DNA of 6,195 bases from Mogibacterium sp. (GCA_017469325.1 JAFUGO010000136.1:1-6195); one strand, 5' to 3'; positions 1 to 6,195 are shown, numbered from the stretch's first letter. Notes: generated by a model not told the origin, from the sequence alone. Translations and numbers: made by a program.

Positions 1-159
1 CTGTATAAGGTCTGCGGCCTCATCAAGCGTAGTGTGCGAAAGATTCAGCCGCACTCCGTCCATGCCTTCGCGGAACATCTCCCTCAGGACAGCGGCCTCA
101 CTGCAGGCCGGTCCTATGGTTCCGTATATCTTTACTTTCTTTCTGTTATTGCTTTCCAT
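1..159 (-). CDS. Pyruvate-kinase-like protein, N-terminal fragment (runs off the window)
   Basis: Translating the minus strand from the ATG at 159-157 gives 53 residues with no stop up to the window edge. Residues 9-20 read VKIYGTIGPACS and residues 37-42 read RLNLSH. These match the first beta strand (KI-x-x-TIGPAS) and the R-x-N-[FL]-S-H segment of the pyruvate kinase barrel, whose Arg, Asn and Ser help bind nucleotide and potassium. Pyruvate kinase transfers phosphate from phosphoenolpyruvate to ADP in the cytosol. The glycine that normally follows this His is Thr here, and the spacing after it (TTLDEAADLIQ) is unlike housekeeping enzymes, so this may be a paralogue with only the barrel domain rather than the glycolytic enzyme. 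The ATG is preceded by AAGGGAGAG, but that site is unusually far away (about 15-17 bases). In-frame TTG codons at 184-189 are a less likely alternative start. The gene has its own promoter after the transketolase terminator. Family is fairly sure; catalytic activity is not. Confidence 0.8.
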   Translation of the reverse strand, partial: MESNNRKKVKIYGTIGPACSEAAVLREMFREGMDGVRLNLSHTTLDEAADLIQ

Positions 160-192
160 TTCCGTTTCAGGGTTCTCTCCCTTCAACAAATG

Positions 193-220
193 ATTGTATC
201 TCAAAAGCGCCGTTTTACAA
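193..220 (-). promoter_or_regulatory. Probable sigma-70/SigA promoter of the pyruvate-kinase-like gene
   Basis: On the minus strand a -35 box TTGTAA (220-215) and a -10 box TACAAT (198-193, five of six consensus bases) are separated by 16 bases. Transcription would begin near 186, giving a leader of about 27 bases containing AAGGGAGAG. The site lies just downstream of the transketolase terminator, where a new promoter is expected. It is read by eye only. Confidence 0.6.
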
Positions 221-231
221 ATACCCGATAT

Positions 232-265
232 AACAAAAGGTCCCGGGAATCTGTGACTCCCGGGA
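232..265 (-). terminator. Intrinsic terminator of the transketolase operon
   Basis: On the minus strand an 11-bp stem (arms 265-255 and 251-241, TCCCGGGAGTC with GATTCCCGGGA, one G-T wobble) closes a three-base loop and is followed by CCTTTTGTTA. It begins about 35 bases after the stop codon of the C-terminal transketolase subunit. No T-tract follows the hairpin on the plus strand, so it acts in the minus direction only. Confidence 0.85.
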
Positions 266-300
266 TATGTCTGATTCATTTGCGGTTTTGATTCCCTGAA

Positions 301-1242
301 TTACTTAACGAATTCGAGCGCCGTCTTTACAACGTTGTCTGCGCAGAGTCCGAAGTCCTTCAGAAGCTGAACGGCAGGTCCGGAGTGACCGAACTCGTCG
401 TTTACGCCAATGCGCTTTACAGGAACCGGGCACTTTTCGCTGAGCAGGGACGATACTACCTCTCCCAGTCCTCCGATGACGGAGTGCTCTTCGCAGGTGA
501 TTATCTTTCCGCATTCCTTTGCAGCCTTGAGGACCAGCTCCTCGTCAAGAGGCTTGATGGTCGCCATGTTGATGACTCTGGCGCTGATGCCTTTTTCTTT
601 CAGCATCTTTCCTGCCTCAAGTGCCTCGTATGCCATCAGTCCTGTAGCGATGATCGCAACGTCGCCGCCGTCCATCAGGACTTCGCCCTTGCCGATCTTA
701 AATTCATAATTGTCCTCATCATGGAAGACAGGTGTCGCGAGTCTGCCGAATCTGAGGTAAACAGGTCCTTCAAACTCATACGCGGCCTTTACTGCGGCAC
801 GGGCTTCAACGTCGTCCGCAGGGCAGATGACTGCCATTCCCGGAACAGCGCGCATGAGCGCGAAGTCCTCGCAGCACTGATGCGACGCACCGTCTTCGCC
901 GACAGAGATACCGCCGTGGGTCGCGCCGATCTTTACGTTGAGATGCGGATAACCGACGGAGTTGCGGATCTGCTCAAACGCGCGGCCTGCTGCGAACATA
1001 GCGAATGTGGACGCGAACGGAACGAGTCCCATTGCTGCGATGCCGGCAGCTACTGCCACCATGTTGCCCTCTGCGATACCGCAGTCATAGAATCTGTCAG
1101 GGAAATCCTTCTTGAATACGGAAGTCTTGGTTGCTCCTGCAAGATCGGCGTCCAGAACGATCAGATCATCATGCTCTCTTCCGAGCTCTGCGAGCGCGTT
1201 ACCATAGCTTTCACGTGTCGCTACCTTTTTGATATCTGCCAT
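301..1242 (-). CDS. Transketolase, C-terminal subunit (split transketolase)
   Basis: The 313-residue product is the pyrimidine-binding plus C-terminal domains of transketolase, encoded apart from the thiamine-diphosphate-binding half. It would pair with the neighbouring subunit to move two-carbon ketol units between sugar phosphates in the non-oxidative pentose phosphate pathway. Visible landmarks are DCGIAEGNM at residues 53-61, with the Glu (58) that activates the thiamine aminopyrimidine ring, the ATHGG segment at 107-111, GEDGASHQ at 115-122, LRFGR at 163-167 and FGHSG at 284-288. Length fits the roughly 310 residues usual for this subunit. An in-frame ATG eight codons upstream (1266) lies inside the preceding gene. 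The start at 1242 is preferred because GGAGGTGG lies a good distance before it and the protein then begins MADIKKVATRESYG, as in homologues. Only one base separates it from the stop of the upstream subunit, so translation is probably coupled. A 1-deoxyxylulose-5-phosphate synthase half or another dehydrogenase E1 beta chain is less likely, given the partner. Confidence 0.93.
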   Translation of the reverse strand: MADIKKVATRESYGNALAELGREHDDLIVLDADLAGATKTSVFKKDFPDRFYDCGIAEGNMVAVAAGIAAMGLVPFASTFAMFAAGRAFEQIRNSVGYPHLNVKIGATHGGISVGEDGASHQCCEDFALMRAVPGMAVICPADDVEARAAVKAAYEFEGPVYLRFGRLATPVFHDEDNYEFKIGKGEVLMDGGDVAIIATGLMAYEALEAGKMLKEKGISARVINMATIKPLDEELVLKAAKECGKIITCEEHSVIGGLGEVVSSLLSEKCPVPVKRIGVNDEFGHSGPAVQLLKDFGLCADNVVKTALEFVK

Positions 1243-1243
1243 C

Positions 1244-2089
1244 TTATTCCACCTCCAGTCCTGCAAGCTGCTCTTTCAGCTCATCCATAGCCTGAACAAA
1301 CTCTTCATCGTTCGGAGCTTTGCCGTGCCAGCCGGCCTTGTCCTCCATGTAGCTGACGCCTTTGCCCTTGAGGGTCTTCATGACGATCGCTGTCGGGACT
1401 TCCTTTGTCGCTTTCGCTGTCTCGAGAGCCTTCTCAATCTGCTCAAAGTCATGTCCGTCGATCTCGACTACATTGAGTCCGAATGCCTTGAACTTCTCAG
1501 GGATAGGATACGGATCCACAACATCGGCGATCCTGCCGTCGATCTGAAGATCGTTGTTGTCGACTATAACGCAGAGGTTGTCCAGCTTATAGTGATGCGC
1601 AAACATCATGGCTTCCCAGACCTGGCCTTCTTCGATCTCGCCGTCTCCGAGCAGAGTGTAAACTCTGAGGTCCTTGCCCTGCTGCTTAGCTGCAAGAGCC
1701 ATGCCCGCAGCTGCCGAAACGCCCTGTCCGAGTGATCCGGTCGACATATCCACTCCCGGAGTCTCATTCATGTTAGGATGTCCCTGCAGACGGCTTCCGA
1801 TGTGGCGGAGCGTCTTGAGCTCTTCTTCTGGGAAGAATCCCCTTACGGCAAGTGTTGCGTAAAGTCCCGGCGCAGTGTGGCCCTTGGACAGTACGAAGCG
1901 GTCTCTGTCAGCGCCCTTAGGGTCTTCCGGATCCACGTTCATCTCTTTGAAGAAGAGATAGGTGAACATATCTGCTGCCGAAAGGCTTCCGCCCGGATGG
2001 CCGGATTTCGCAGCGTGAACGGCCTCGATTATCCCCATGCGGACTCTGCAGGCCAGTATCTTGAGTTCCCTCATTCCTTTTTCTGTCAT
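1244..2089 (-). CDS. Transketolase, N-terminal subunit (split transketolase)
   Basis: The 281-residue product is the thiamine-diphosphate-binding half of transketolase. Seen in order: SGHPGG at residues 29-34, LSKGH at 67-71, LQGHP at 101-105, TGSLGQG at 117-123, the thiamine-diphosphate motif from GDGEIEEGQVWEA (148-160) to DNND (177-180), then KGKGVS (241-246) and WHGKAP (254-259). The GDG and Asn positions bind the metal and diphosphate. The protein stops after this domain, as expected when the enzyme is split in two; full-length transketolases run to about 650 residues. GGAGG lies six bases before the ATG, which supports the start. The gene is first in a two-gene unit with a probable promoter and a hairpin leader upstream. 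It should function only as a complex with the C-terminal subunit encoded immediately after it. Confidence 0.94.
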   Translation of the reverse strand: MTEKGMRELKILACRVRMGIIEAVHAAKSGHPGGSLSAADMFTYLFFKEMNVDPEDPKGADRDRFVLSKGHTAPGLYATLAVRGFFPEEELKTLRHIGSRLQGHPNMNETPGVDMSTGSLGQGVSAAAGMALAAKQQGKDLRVYTLLGDGEIEEGQVWEAMMFAHHYKLDNLCVIVDNNDLQIDGRIADVVDPYPIPEKFKAFGLNVVEIDGHDFEQIEKALETAKATKEVPTAIVMKTLKGKGVSYMEDKAGWHGKAPNDEEFVQAMDELKEQLAGLEVE

Positions 2090-2121
2090 TGTATTCCTCC
2101 GGTTCTGTAAGAATAACTTCT

Positions 2122-2140
2122 GTCCGCTGTTTGGGCGGAC
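2122..2140 (-). other. Hairpin in the transketolase leader
   Basis: A perfect 6-bp stem, GTCCGC with GCGGAC, closes a seven-base loop (CCAAACA on the minus strand). It lies between the probable -10 box and the ribosome binding site of the N-terminal transketolase gene. The following bases (AGAAGTTATTCTT) are not a clean T-tract, so it is not a convincing terminator. A flanking GTAA/TTAC pairing could extend it across a bulge. It may stabilise the mRNA or mark the weak end of the upstream operon. Confidence 0.45.
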
Positions 2141-2155
2141 TTACTTAACATATAT

Positions 2156-2161
2156 ATTATA
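2156..2161 (-). promoter_or_regulatory. Probable -10 box of the split transketolase operon
   Basis: A perfect TATAAT sits in an AT-rich run on the minus strand, 67 bases before the transketolase start and 25 bases after the stop of the upstream gene. No recognisable -35 hexamer is found at spacings of 15 to 19 bases, so the promoter either relies on the -10 region or needs an activator. The call rests on the hexamer and its position. Confidence 0.5.
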
Positions 2162-2185
2162 CATATCGGGGAGCCGTTGTGGCTA

Positions 2186-2719
2186 CTAAATTCGATCCCT
2201 GTCGCGGGATTCTCCCCATACAAGATCATAAATGAGCGGATCCCTGATCAGATGCTTCCAGACTGTGTATGTCGCCTGAACGAAGCGGCTGTCGAGTTCG
2301 GTCTCTTCCTCTATCATCGGGCAGGCATAAGGAAGGTCGTAGTCATTGTATATGAGCTCGAGCGTCCCGTCCTCATTCAGGTGAGGAAGCAGAGGGAAGC
2401 TCCTGCACTGTATCGGTCTAAGATGCCGCGGGCAGTGAGGCGGCGTCTTGCACATCACAAAGTAGACCTTGCCGTTCCAGGAGTCCGGAAGCTCGTACTC
2501 ATCCGTGCTGAGAGTATCCCAGCTGAGCCAGTCCGAGTGCCTGTCGTGGATCTTCTCTTCTCCGGGCAGCAGCATTATGCCCATCTCTCCCTCGGAGCTG
2601 CCCGGATTGCAACAGGCGGCTCCGCAGATGGTGCCGCAGTCAAAAGGTACCGGCGATACTCTGTCGAGCAGCCGGTATATTGCCTTGAATGTTCTCTTGC
2701 TGGTCTTTCCTTTTATCAT
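2186..2719 (-). CDS. Cysteine-rich YkgJ-type (CxxCxxCC) metal-binding protein
   Basis: The 177-residue product has eight cysteines. Four are clustered near the N-terminus (Cys28, 32, 36 and 37, spaced C-x3-C-x3-CC), followed by Cys90, Cys96, Cys105 in RPIQCRSFPL (101-110) and Cys133 in YACPM. A Cys cluster ending in CC, followed by an RP-x-x-CR-x-FP block, is the layout of the YkgJ family, annotated as putative zinc- or iron-chelating proteins, and also seen in the related flagellin lysine N-methylase FliB. No signal peptide or membrane segment is evident, so it is probably cytoplasmic. The substrate and role are unknown. The first N-terminal spacing is one residue longer than the textbook CxxCxxCC, so the assignment is by layout rather than exact match. 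AAGGA lies about four bases before the ATG. The gene follows tldE by 41 bases without a terminator, so it is likely co-transcribed with tldD and tldE. Confidence 0.65.
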   Translation of the reverse strand: MIKGKTSKRTFKAIYRLLDRVSPVPFDCGTICGAACCNPGSSEGEMGIMLLPGEEKIHDRHSDWLSWDTLSTDEYELPDSWNGKVYFVMCKTPPHCPRHLRPIQCRSFPLLPHLNEDGTLELIYNDYDLPYACPMIEEETELDSRFVQATYTVWKHLIRDPLIYDLVWGESRDRDRI

Positions 2720-2760
2720 TGGATCCTTGATGCTTCTGTCTTCGTTTTTTGTTGCCGCGC

Positions 2761-4038
2761 TTACGCTCCGGCGACCGTCACCTTCGCGAGTCTTGTCGCC
2801 AGCGGGATCTCCGCATTCGCGTAACGCCTTGTTCCGGCTGTCATACGCATACTGCCGAGGTTGTCCTGTATGCTTCCGCTGACAGAGCCCCCGGTGACGG
2901 CCCTGACAGTGCCGCTGCCGTCATGATAATACGCCAGCCTTATCTCTCCGAAGATGTCGCCTGTCATGCTGTCCACCTGGAAGTCCGAGAATTCCACTAT
3001 CTCGAGGAACTCTCCGTCTCTTATGCTGCTTTCGGTCTCGCTTCCGCCGCTGACGCTCCAGTTTGTGATCATGAATGAGTCATCGAGGCCCATGTACTGC
3101 GAAAACATCCTGTTCCCGGTGAAGCCTCTGACGACGCCCTCATCTATGAGCACCATATCGCGGACCGGCGCGCCTTCCGCGTCGCACGCAAAGTTGCTCG
3201 GTGAACCCGGCATCTCTTTTACGGCGCGCAGGGTGATCCTGTCTCCGCCTTCATATTCCGCTACCGGCCTGCCCTCTTCAAAGCTGCTCATGCCTCTCAC
3301 GACAAATGCGGCATCGAGGTTGTCCCTGAAGTATCCGTATACTTCAAGCGCCGCATCGGTAGACAGCACGATGGCCGAAGTCCCGAGCGCAGGAGTCGGT
3401 TCAGCATCGATCCTGTCTCTTCCGTAACGCATAAGAGCTTCAGTATCGCCCCTGAGCAATTCCGGATCGCAGGTCCCCAGGCTGTACAGTCTGTAGAGCT
3501 CTATCTCCTTGCCGCTGTGCTTTGCATTCACGACTATATCGAGCGTCGAGGACGGATAGTCCTCTGTGATGTCGATGCCCTCGGATGTAATGAAACGGCG
3601 GGTATTTCTCTGCACGAATACCTCGCAGCTGTTTATGTATTCCGTCTCTGTCTCTTCTACGCTTTGAAGCGCCCTGATATATGCTTCCGCATCATCCCTG
3701 AGCGGGATGATGTCCGCCTCTGTCTTTTCGAACGGGCGACCCGGGTTCAGTTTGTACGCTTTGTTTTTTATGAGCGATGCCTGATACACAAGATCGGATA
3801 CGGTCTGTCTGACCTCTTCATCGCCGGCGGTCGGCGGGATCTCCGCGGAAGCAAAGCCGAGTGTACTGCCGTTTTCGCTGTATTTGTAAACTTTCGCCGT
3901 GATGTGCTCTACGTCTTTGGCGCGGTTCTGATCGAGCCTGCTTCCGATGAAGTAGAATTCCCAGCCGCGCGTCTTTATATCCGTGAGTTCCCAGGCATCG
4001 GCGCCGGAACTTTTCAGTATGTTTATTATCTTTTCCAT
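2761..4038 (-). CDS. tldE: TldE/PmbA-family subunit of the TldD-TldE metalloprotease
   Basis: The 425-residue product belongs to the TldD/PmbA (peptidase U62) family but lacks the HExxxH zinc motif. The equivalent region around residues 231-253 reads LEVYGYFRDNLDAAFVVRG, with no metal ligands. That is the mark of the non-catalytic partner, TldE (PmbA). Other family-like segments are NFACDAEGAPVRDMVLIDEG at 282-301, FTGNR at 306-310, and the C-terminal beta-rich part with SMTGDIFGEIRLAYY (357-371) and VTGGSVSGSI (381-390). In Escherichia coli the TldD-TldE heterodimer degrades unstructured peptides, matures microcin B17 and cleaves the antitoxin CcdA in the cytosol. The start codon overlaps the stop of tldD by one base (TAATG), and its ribosome binding site GGGAGG lies within the last codons of tldD, so the two subunits should be made in step. 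Length is slightly below the roughly 450 residues of the E. coli protein. Confidence 0.9.
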   Translation of the reverse strand: MEKIINILKSSGADAWELTDIKTRGWEFYFIGSRLDQNRAKDVEHITAKVYKYSENGSTLGFASAEIPPTAGDEEVRQTVSDLVYQASLIKNKAYKLNPGRPFEKTEADIIPLRDDAEAYIRALQSVEETETEYINSCEVFVQRNTRRFITSEGIDITEDYPSSTLDIVVNAKHSGKEIELYRLYSLGTCDPELLRGDTEALMRYGRDRIDAEPTPALGTSAIVLSTDAALEVYGYFRDNLDAAFVVRGMSSFEEGRPVAEYEGGDRITLRAVKEMPGSPSNFACDAEGAPVRDMVLIDEGVVRGFTGNRMFSQYMGLDDSFMITNWSVSGGSETESSIRDGEFLEIVEFSDFQVDSMTGDIFGEIRLAYYHDGSGTVRAVTGGSVSGSIQDNLGSMRMTAGTRRYANAEIPLATRLAKVTVAGA

Positions 4039-5471
4039 TAGCCGAGCCTCCCTCTGGTCTTTAGATAAGGGCCTCCGTCAGAGACCTTGACCCACTCCTT
4101 ATGGCCCTTGCCGCAGCCGCCGCTTCCGAAGACCTCGCGGTCACCGCTCGCCATGCTGATGCTGCCGAGAAGATCAGGCACATAGCCCGTGAGCAGCACC
4201 GGCGACACGATGCGTCCCGTGAGCTTTCCGGCTTTTATCTCGCGGCCGATCTGTATGATGCACTGTATGCCCCAATGCTTAGGATCTTCCATTCCGCTCT
4301 CCATGCCCTGGAGCAGATATCCGTACTCCGTCGAGGCTATCATTTCTTCGAGAGTCGAGCTGCCTGAGTCGAATATGGTGTTGGTCATCCTTGTATATGC
4401 CTTGTGCTCAAAGTTCTGCCTTTTTCCGTTGCCGGTCGGACTGACTCCGAGTCTGAGCGCGCTGAGCGCGTCGCATATCCCCGTTCTGAGTATCCCGTTT
4501 TCTATCTCGGTCACATCGCCCGCAAGCGTTCCCTCATCATCGAAGGCAAAGCTGGTGACGTTCTCCGCACAAAGAGCGCCTTCATGCATGGTCACGAGGT
4601 CGGATCCCACGCGCTTTCCGATGTACTCTGCGCCGAGGGCTCTGCCCTTTACGAACATATCCATCTCGACTCCGTGTCCGAAGGCCTCATGCGCGATAAG
4701 TCCGGATACCTCAGGCGAGGTGATTATGTCGTATTCGCCCGGCTCGACGCGGTCCGCTCCGAGCATCTCTATCGCATTGCTCACGGCGTCAGGCATAAGA
4801 TCTTTAAGCCCGTCAAAGAGCTCCGGTCCGCCGAGCCCCGATACGGCTCTGAATCCGAACCTGTTGCGGCCTTCTCTTGCCGCGATCGGGATCACGTTGC
4901 CCTCGCTGTACACATAGCTCTGCCTAAGAAAACGCTTTTCTGTCAGAAACAGCTTGCACACATGCGTGGACTGGGCGCTCACAGAGCAGTCGAGGAGTTC
5001 GTCCGACATGGCCATGGCTCCGTCGGATATCCCGGTGAGCATCTGCACAAGATCCGGCAGTGATGCTTCTTCGGGAAGGACTCCGGTCTCTTTCTCCGAC
5101 AGCAGTTCAAGAGCCTCATCCGGCAGTTTGTCCGTTCTGTAGATCTCCGGGCCGCAGGCCTCAAGAAGAGACAGCTGCTGATCAAGCTCTTCCGTTATCC
5201 TGTCCGCGGCTCCTTCGGGGTCTTCCGGATCGAAGCGGTCCATGGCGTACTCGCTGTAAAGCCCGTCCTTCATTACACGCACCACCGTGCCTCTTTCGGT
5301 CATCATGGTGCTGTTGCTTACGGATTTCGAGTGCTGCGATACGCGCACTACAAGACCCTTTGAGTCCGTAGACAATATGCTTACATATTCATATCTGCCG
5401 CTGAGTATCTCCCTTAGCTTTCTGAGCCCCGGGACCAGCGAGTCGAGATATGGTGAAAATGGTGCTTTCAT
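4038..5471 (-). CDS. tldD: TldD-family zinc metalloprotease, catalytic subunit
   Basis: The 477-residue product carries the TldD hallmarks: HEAFGH at residues 261-266 (the HExxxH zinc site, within GLIAHEAFGHGVEMDMF), TRMTNT at 360-365, and GGCGKGH at 451-457, whose Cys453 corresponds to the conserved cysteine zinc ligand near the C-terminus. TldD is the catalytic half of the TldD-TldE protease, in which extended peptides thread into a closed chamber. The length is close to that of known TldD proteins. The reading frame extends upstream to an ATG at 5513, but those 14 extra codons cross the hairpin terminator of the pyrI transcript and encode an Arg-rich stretch. The ATG at 5471, seven bases after GGAG, is therefore chosen. 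tldE follows with a one-base overlap. No good promoter is visible between the terminator and the start, so how the gene is transcribed is unclear. Family is certain; the native substrate is not. Confidence 0.93.
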   Translation of the reverse strand: MKAPFSPYLDSLVPGLRKLREILSGRYEYVSILSTDSKGLVVRVSQHSKSVSNSTMMTERGTVVRVMKDGLYSEYAMDRFDPEDPEGAADRITEELDQQLSLLEACGPEIYRTDKLPDEALELLSEKETGVLPEEASLPDLVQMLTGISDGAMAMSDELLDCSVSAQSTHVCKLFLTEKRFLRQSYVYSEGNVIPIAAREGRNRFGFRAVSGLGGPELFDGLKDLMPDAVSNAIEMLGADRVEPGEYDIITSPEVSGLIAHEAFGHGVEMDMFVKGRALGAEYIGKRVGSDLVTMHEGALCAENVTSFAFDDEGTLAGDVTEIENGILRTGICDALSALRLGVSPTGNGKRQNFEHKAYTRMTNTIFDSGSSTLEEMIASTEYGYLLQGMESGMEDPKHWGIQCIIQIGREIKAGKLTGRIVSPVLLTGYVPDLLGSISMASGDREVFGSGGCGKGHKEWVKVSDGGPYLKTRGRLG

Positions 5472-5486
5472 ATTGTTTCTCCGTCT

Positions 5487-5535
5487 AAAAACCGGCCTCC
5501 CCCGATCAGTCATCAGGGCTGACTAAGAGGCCGGT
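5487..5535 (-). terminator. Intrinsic terminator after pyrI, with T-runs on both strands
   Basis: A perfect 9-bp stem (5491-5499 with 5527-5535, ACCGGCCTC with GAGGCCGGT) is followed on the minus strand by a run of T (5490-5487). On the plus strand a T-run (5539-5543) also follows, so it could stop transcription in both directions, though no plus-strand gene is seen nearby. The 27-base loop contains a second small stem (AGTCA with TGACT). It starts nine bases after the pyrI stop and ends about 16 bases before the tldD start. Confidence 0.85.
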
Positions 5536-5543
5536 CTGTTTTT

Positions 5544-5969
5544 CTACTTATTATCTCTGTACAGAGTATCGCAATACGCGCAGCGGTAGCTTCCGGATGC
5601 CCTATCCACCAGTCTGAATCTGTGAGGGATGCCTCTTTCTACCGATGTGATGCATCTCGGGTTGCGGCACTCAATAACGTTCACCAGTTCTGCAGGAGGC
5701 GCAGGCTTGAACTTTTTGACGAGCTCGCGATCCTTTACATAATTGACTGTGATGTTGGTATCTATGTATCCGATAAGATCGTAGTCCAGCGGAATGTCGG
5801 CGTCGATCTTGATGATGTCCTTCATTCCGTACTTCTCACTCGTAGCCCTCTGGATTATGGCCACCGTGCAGTCCTCTTTGTCGAGGTTGAGGAGGTGATA
5901 GACCTCGATGCCCTTTCCGGCCTTGATGTGATCGAGCACATAACCAGTGTTGATTCCGTCTATATTCAT
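5544..5969 (-). CDS. pyrI: Aspartate carbamoyltransferase regulatory subunit
   Basis: The 141-residue product is the regulatory chain of aspartate carbamoyltransferase. The N-terminal part (about 1-95) is the nucleotide-binding domain, with IKAGKGIEVYHLLNL at 15-29 and the conserved KDIIKI segment at 50-55. In the E. coli enzyme this domain binds CTP, UTP and ATP. The C-terminal part is the zinc domain, with four cysteines at 101, 106, 130 and 133 (CRNPRC and CAYC), the same C-x4-C and C-x2-C spacing as in E. coli. This domain contacts the catalytic chain and holds the holoenzyme together. The length is a little shorter than the 153 residues of E. coli. AAGGAGGG stands about four bases before the ATG. 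It follows pyrB by 12 bases, the standard pyrBI arrangement, and its presence implies the dodecameric, allosterically regulated enzyme. Confidence 0.96.
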   Translation of the reverse strand: MNIDGINTGYVLDHIKAGKGIEVYHLLNLDKEDCTVAIIQRATSEKYGMKDIIKIDADIPLDYDLIGYIDTNITVNYVKDRELVKKFKPAPPAELVNVIECRNPRCITSVERGIPHRFRLVDRASGSYRCAYCDTLYRDNK

Positions 5970-5981
5970 GTTTCCCTCCTT

Positions 5982-6195
5982 CTATTTGATCCCCAGCAGA
6001 TACAGTATGAGCGCCATGCGGATGTACTTGCCCATGAGCGCCTGATAGAAATAGCACGCGCGCGGATCATCGTCGACGTCGACGTCTATCTCATTGACTC
6101 TCGGAAGCGGATGCAGGACTATCATGTCGTCCTTTGCCGGCTCGAGCATGGACTTGGTAAGTATGAAGCTGTCCTTCAGTTTTTCGTATTCCTCC
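5982..6195 (-). CDS. pyrB: Aspartate carbamoyltransferase catalytic subunit, C-terminal fragment
   Basis: The last 70 codons and the stop of pyrB are present; the rest lies beyond the window's right edge. The enzyme joins carbamoyl phosphate and aspartate to form carbamoyl aspartate, the first committed step of pyrimidine synthesis. Translation shows [11 protein letters not shown] about 26 residues into the fragment, the conserved HPLPRV loop of the aspartate-binding domain, followed by [19 protein letters not shown], which matches the C-terminal helix region (Y-F-x-Q-A-x-x-G-x-x-x-R-x-A-L). Between them lies an unusually acidic DVDVDDD stretch. The gene ends normally with LLGIK and is followed after 12 bases by pyrI, whose ribosome binding site begins just after this stop codon. 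The promoter and any pyrimidine-responsive attenuator would lie outside the window. Confidence 0.95.
   Translation of the reverse strand, partial: EEYEKLKDSFILTKSMLEPAKDDMIVLHPLPRVNEIDVDVDDDPRACYFYQALMGKYIRMALILYLLGIK

Noticed and set aside
34..291. Plus-strand 85-codon frame across the pyruvate-kinase-like start, its promoter and the terminator
   Set aside because: It runs antisense through regulatory elements and has no family resemblance.
385..1290. Plus-strand open frame of about 300 codons opposite the transketolase C-terminal gene
   Set aside because: It lies antisense to a well-supported gene, has a cysteine-rich low-quality translation with no recognisable domain and no ribosome binding site; it is a by-product of the coding strand's codon bias.
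2177..2824. Plus-strand open frame opposite the cysteine-rich gene
   Set aside because: The minus-strand frame has a ribosome binding site, a structured cysteine pattern and operon context; the plus-strand translation resembles nothing known to me.
4189..5063. Two overlapping plus-strand open frames opposite tldD
   Set aside because: Both are antisense to the certain TldD metalloprotease and have composition typical of shadow frames.
5555..5566. Perfect 12-base palindrome CTCTGTACAGAG
   Set aside because: It lies within the last codons of pyrI, is explained by the encoded Leu-Tyr-Arg residues, and occurs only once, so an operator role is unsupported.
5836..6057. Minus-strand 73-codon frame spanning the pyrB-pyrI junction
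   Set aside because: It overlaps both real genes in another frame and encodes a His/Gly-rich, unstructured product.

Overview
The window is an ordinary-looking chromosomal stretch in which every supported gene lies on the minus strand, so transcription runs from high to low coordinates. Purine-rich Shine-Dalgarno sites of the GGAGG type, a roughly even base composition, a split (two-gene) transketolase, a pyrBI pair with a zinc-binding regulatory subunit, and a TldD/TldE pair together suggest an anaerobic Bacillota of the class Clostridia. This is inference from gene types and style, not from a marker gene.

In transcription order: (1) positions 6195-5544 hold the 3' end of pyrB and the whole of pyrI, the catalytic and regulatory chains of aspartate carbamoyltransferase, ending at a strong hairpin terminator (5487-5535). 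(2) 5471-2186 hold tldD and tldE, which overlap by one base, and a cysteine-rich protein of the YkgJ (CxxCxxCC) type; this is probably one operon. (3) 2161-301 hold a probable promoter, a leader hairpin, and the N- and C-terminal transketolase subunits separated by one base, closed by an intrinsic terminator at 232-265. (4) A new promoter at 193-220 drives a pyruvate-kinase-like gene, of which only the first 53 codons are in the window.

Functionally the window combines the first committed step of pyrimidine synthesis, a heterodimeric metalloprotease that trims unfolded or modified peptides, the non-oxidative pentose phosphate step, and a divergent pyruvate-kinase-family protein. I see no mobile element, CRISPR array, tRNA, rRNA or clearly new system. 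The points most worth a second look are the atypical pyruvate-kinase N-terminus, the cysteine-rich protein beside tldDE, and the terminator lying only about 20 bases before the tldD start with no evident promoter after it.
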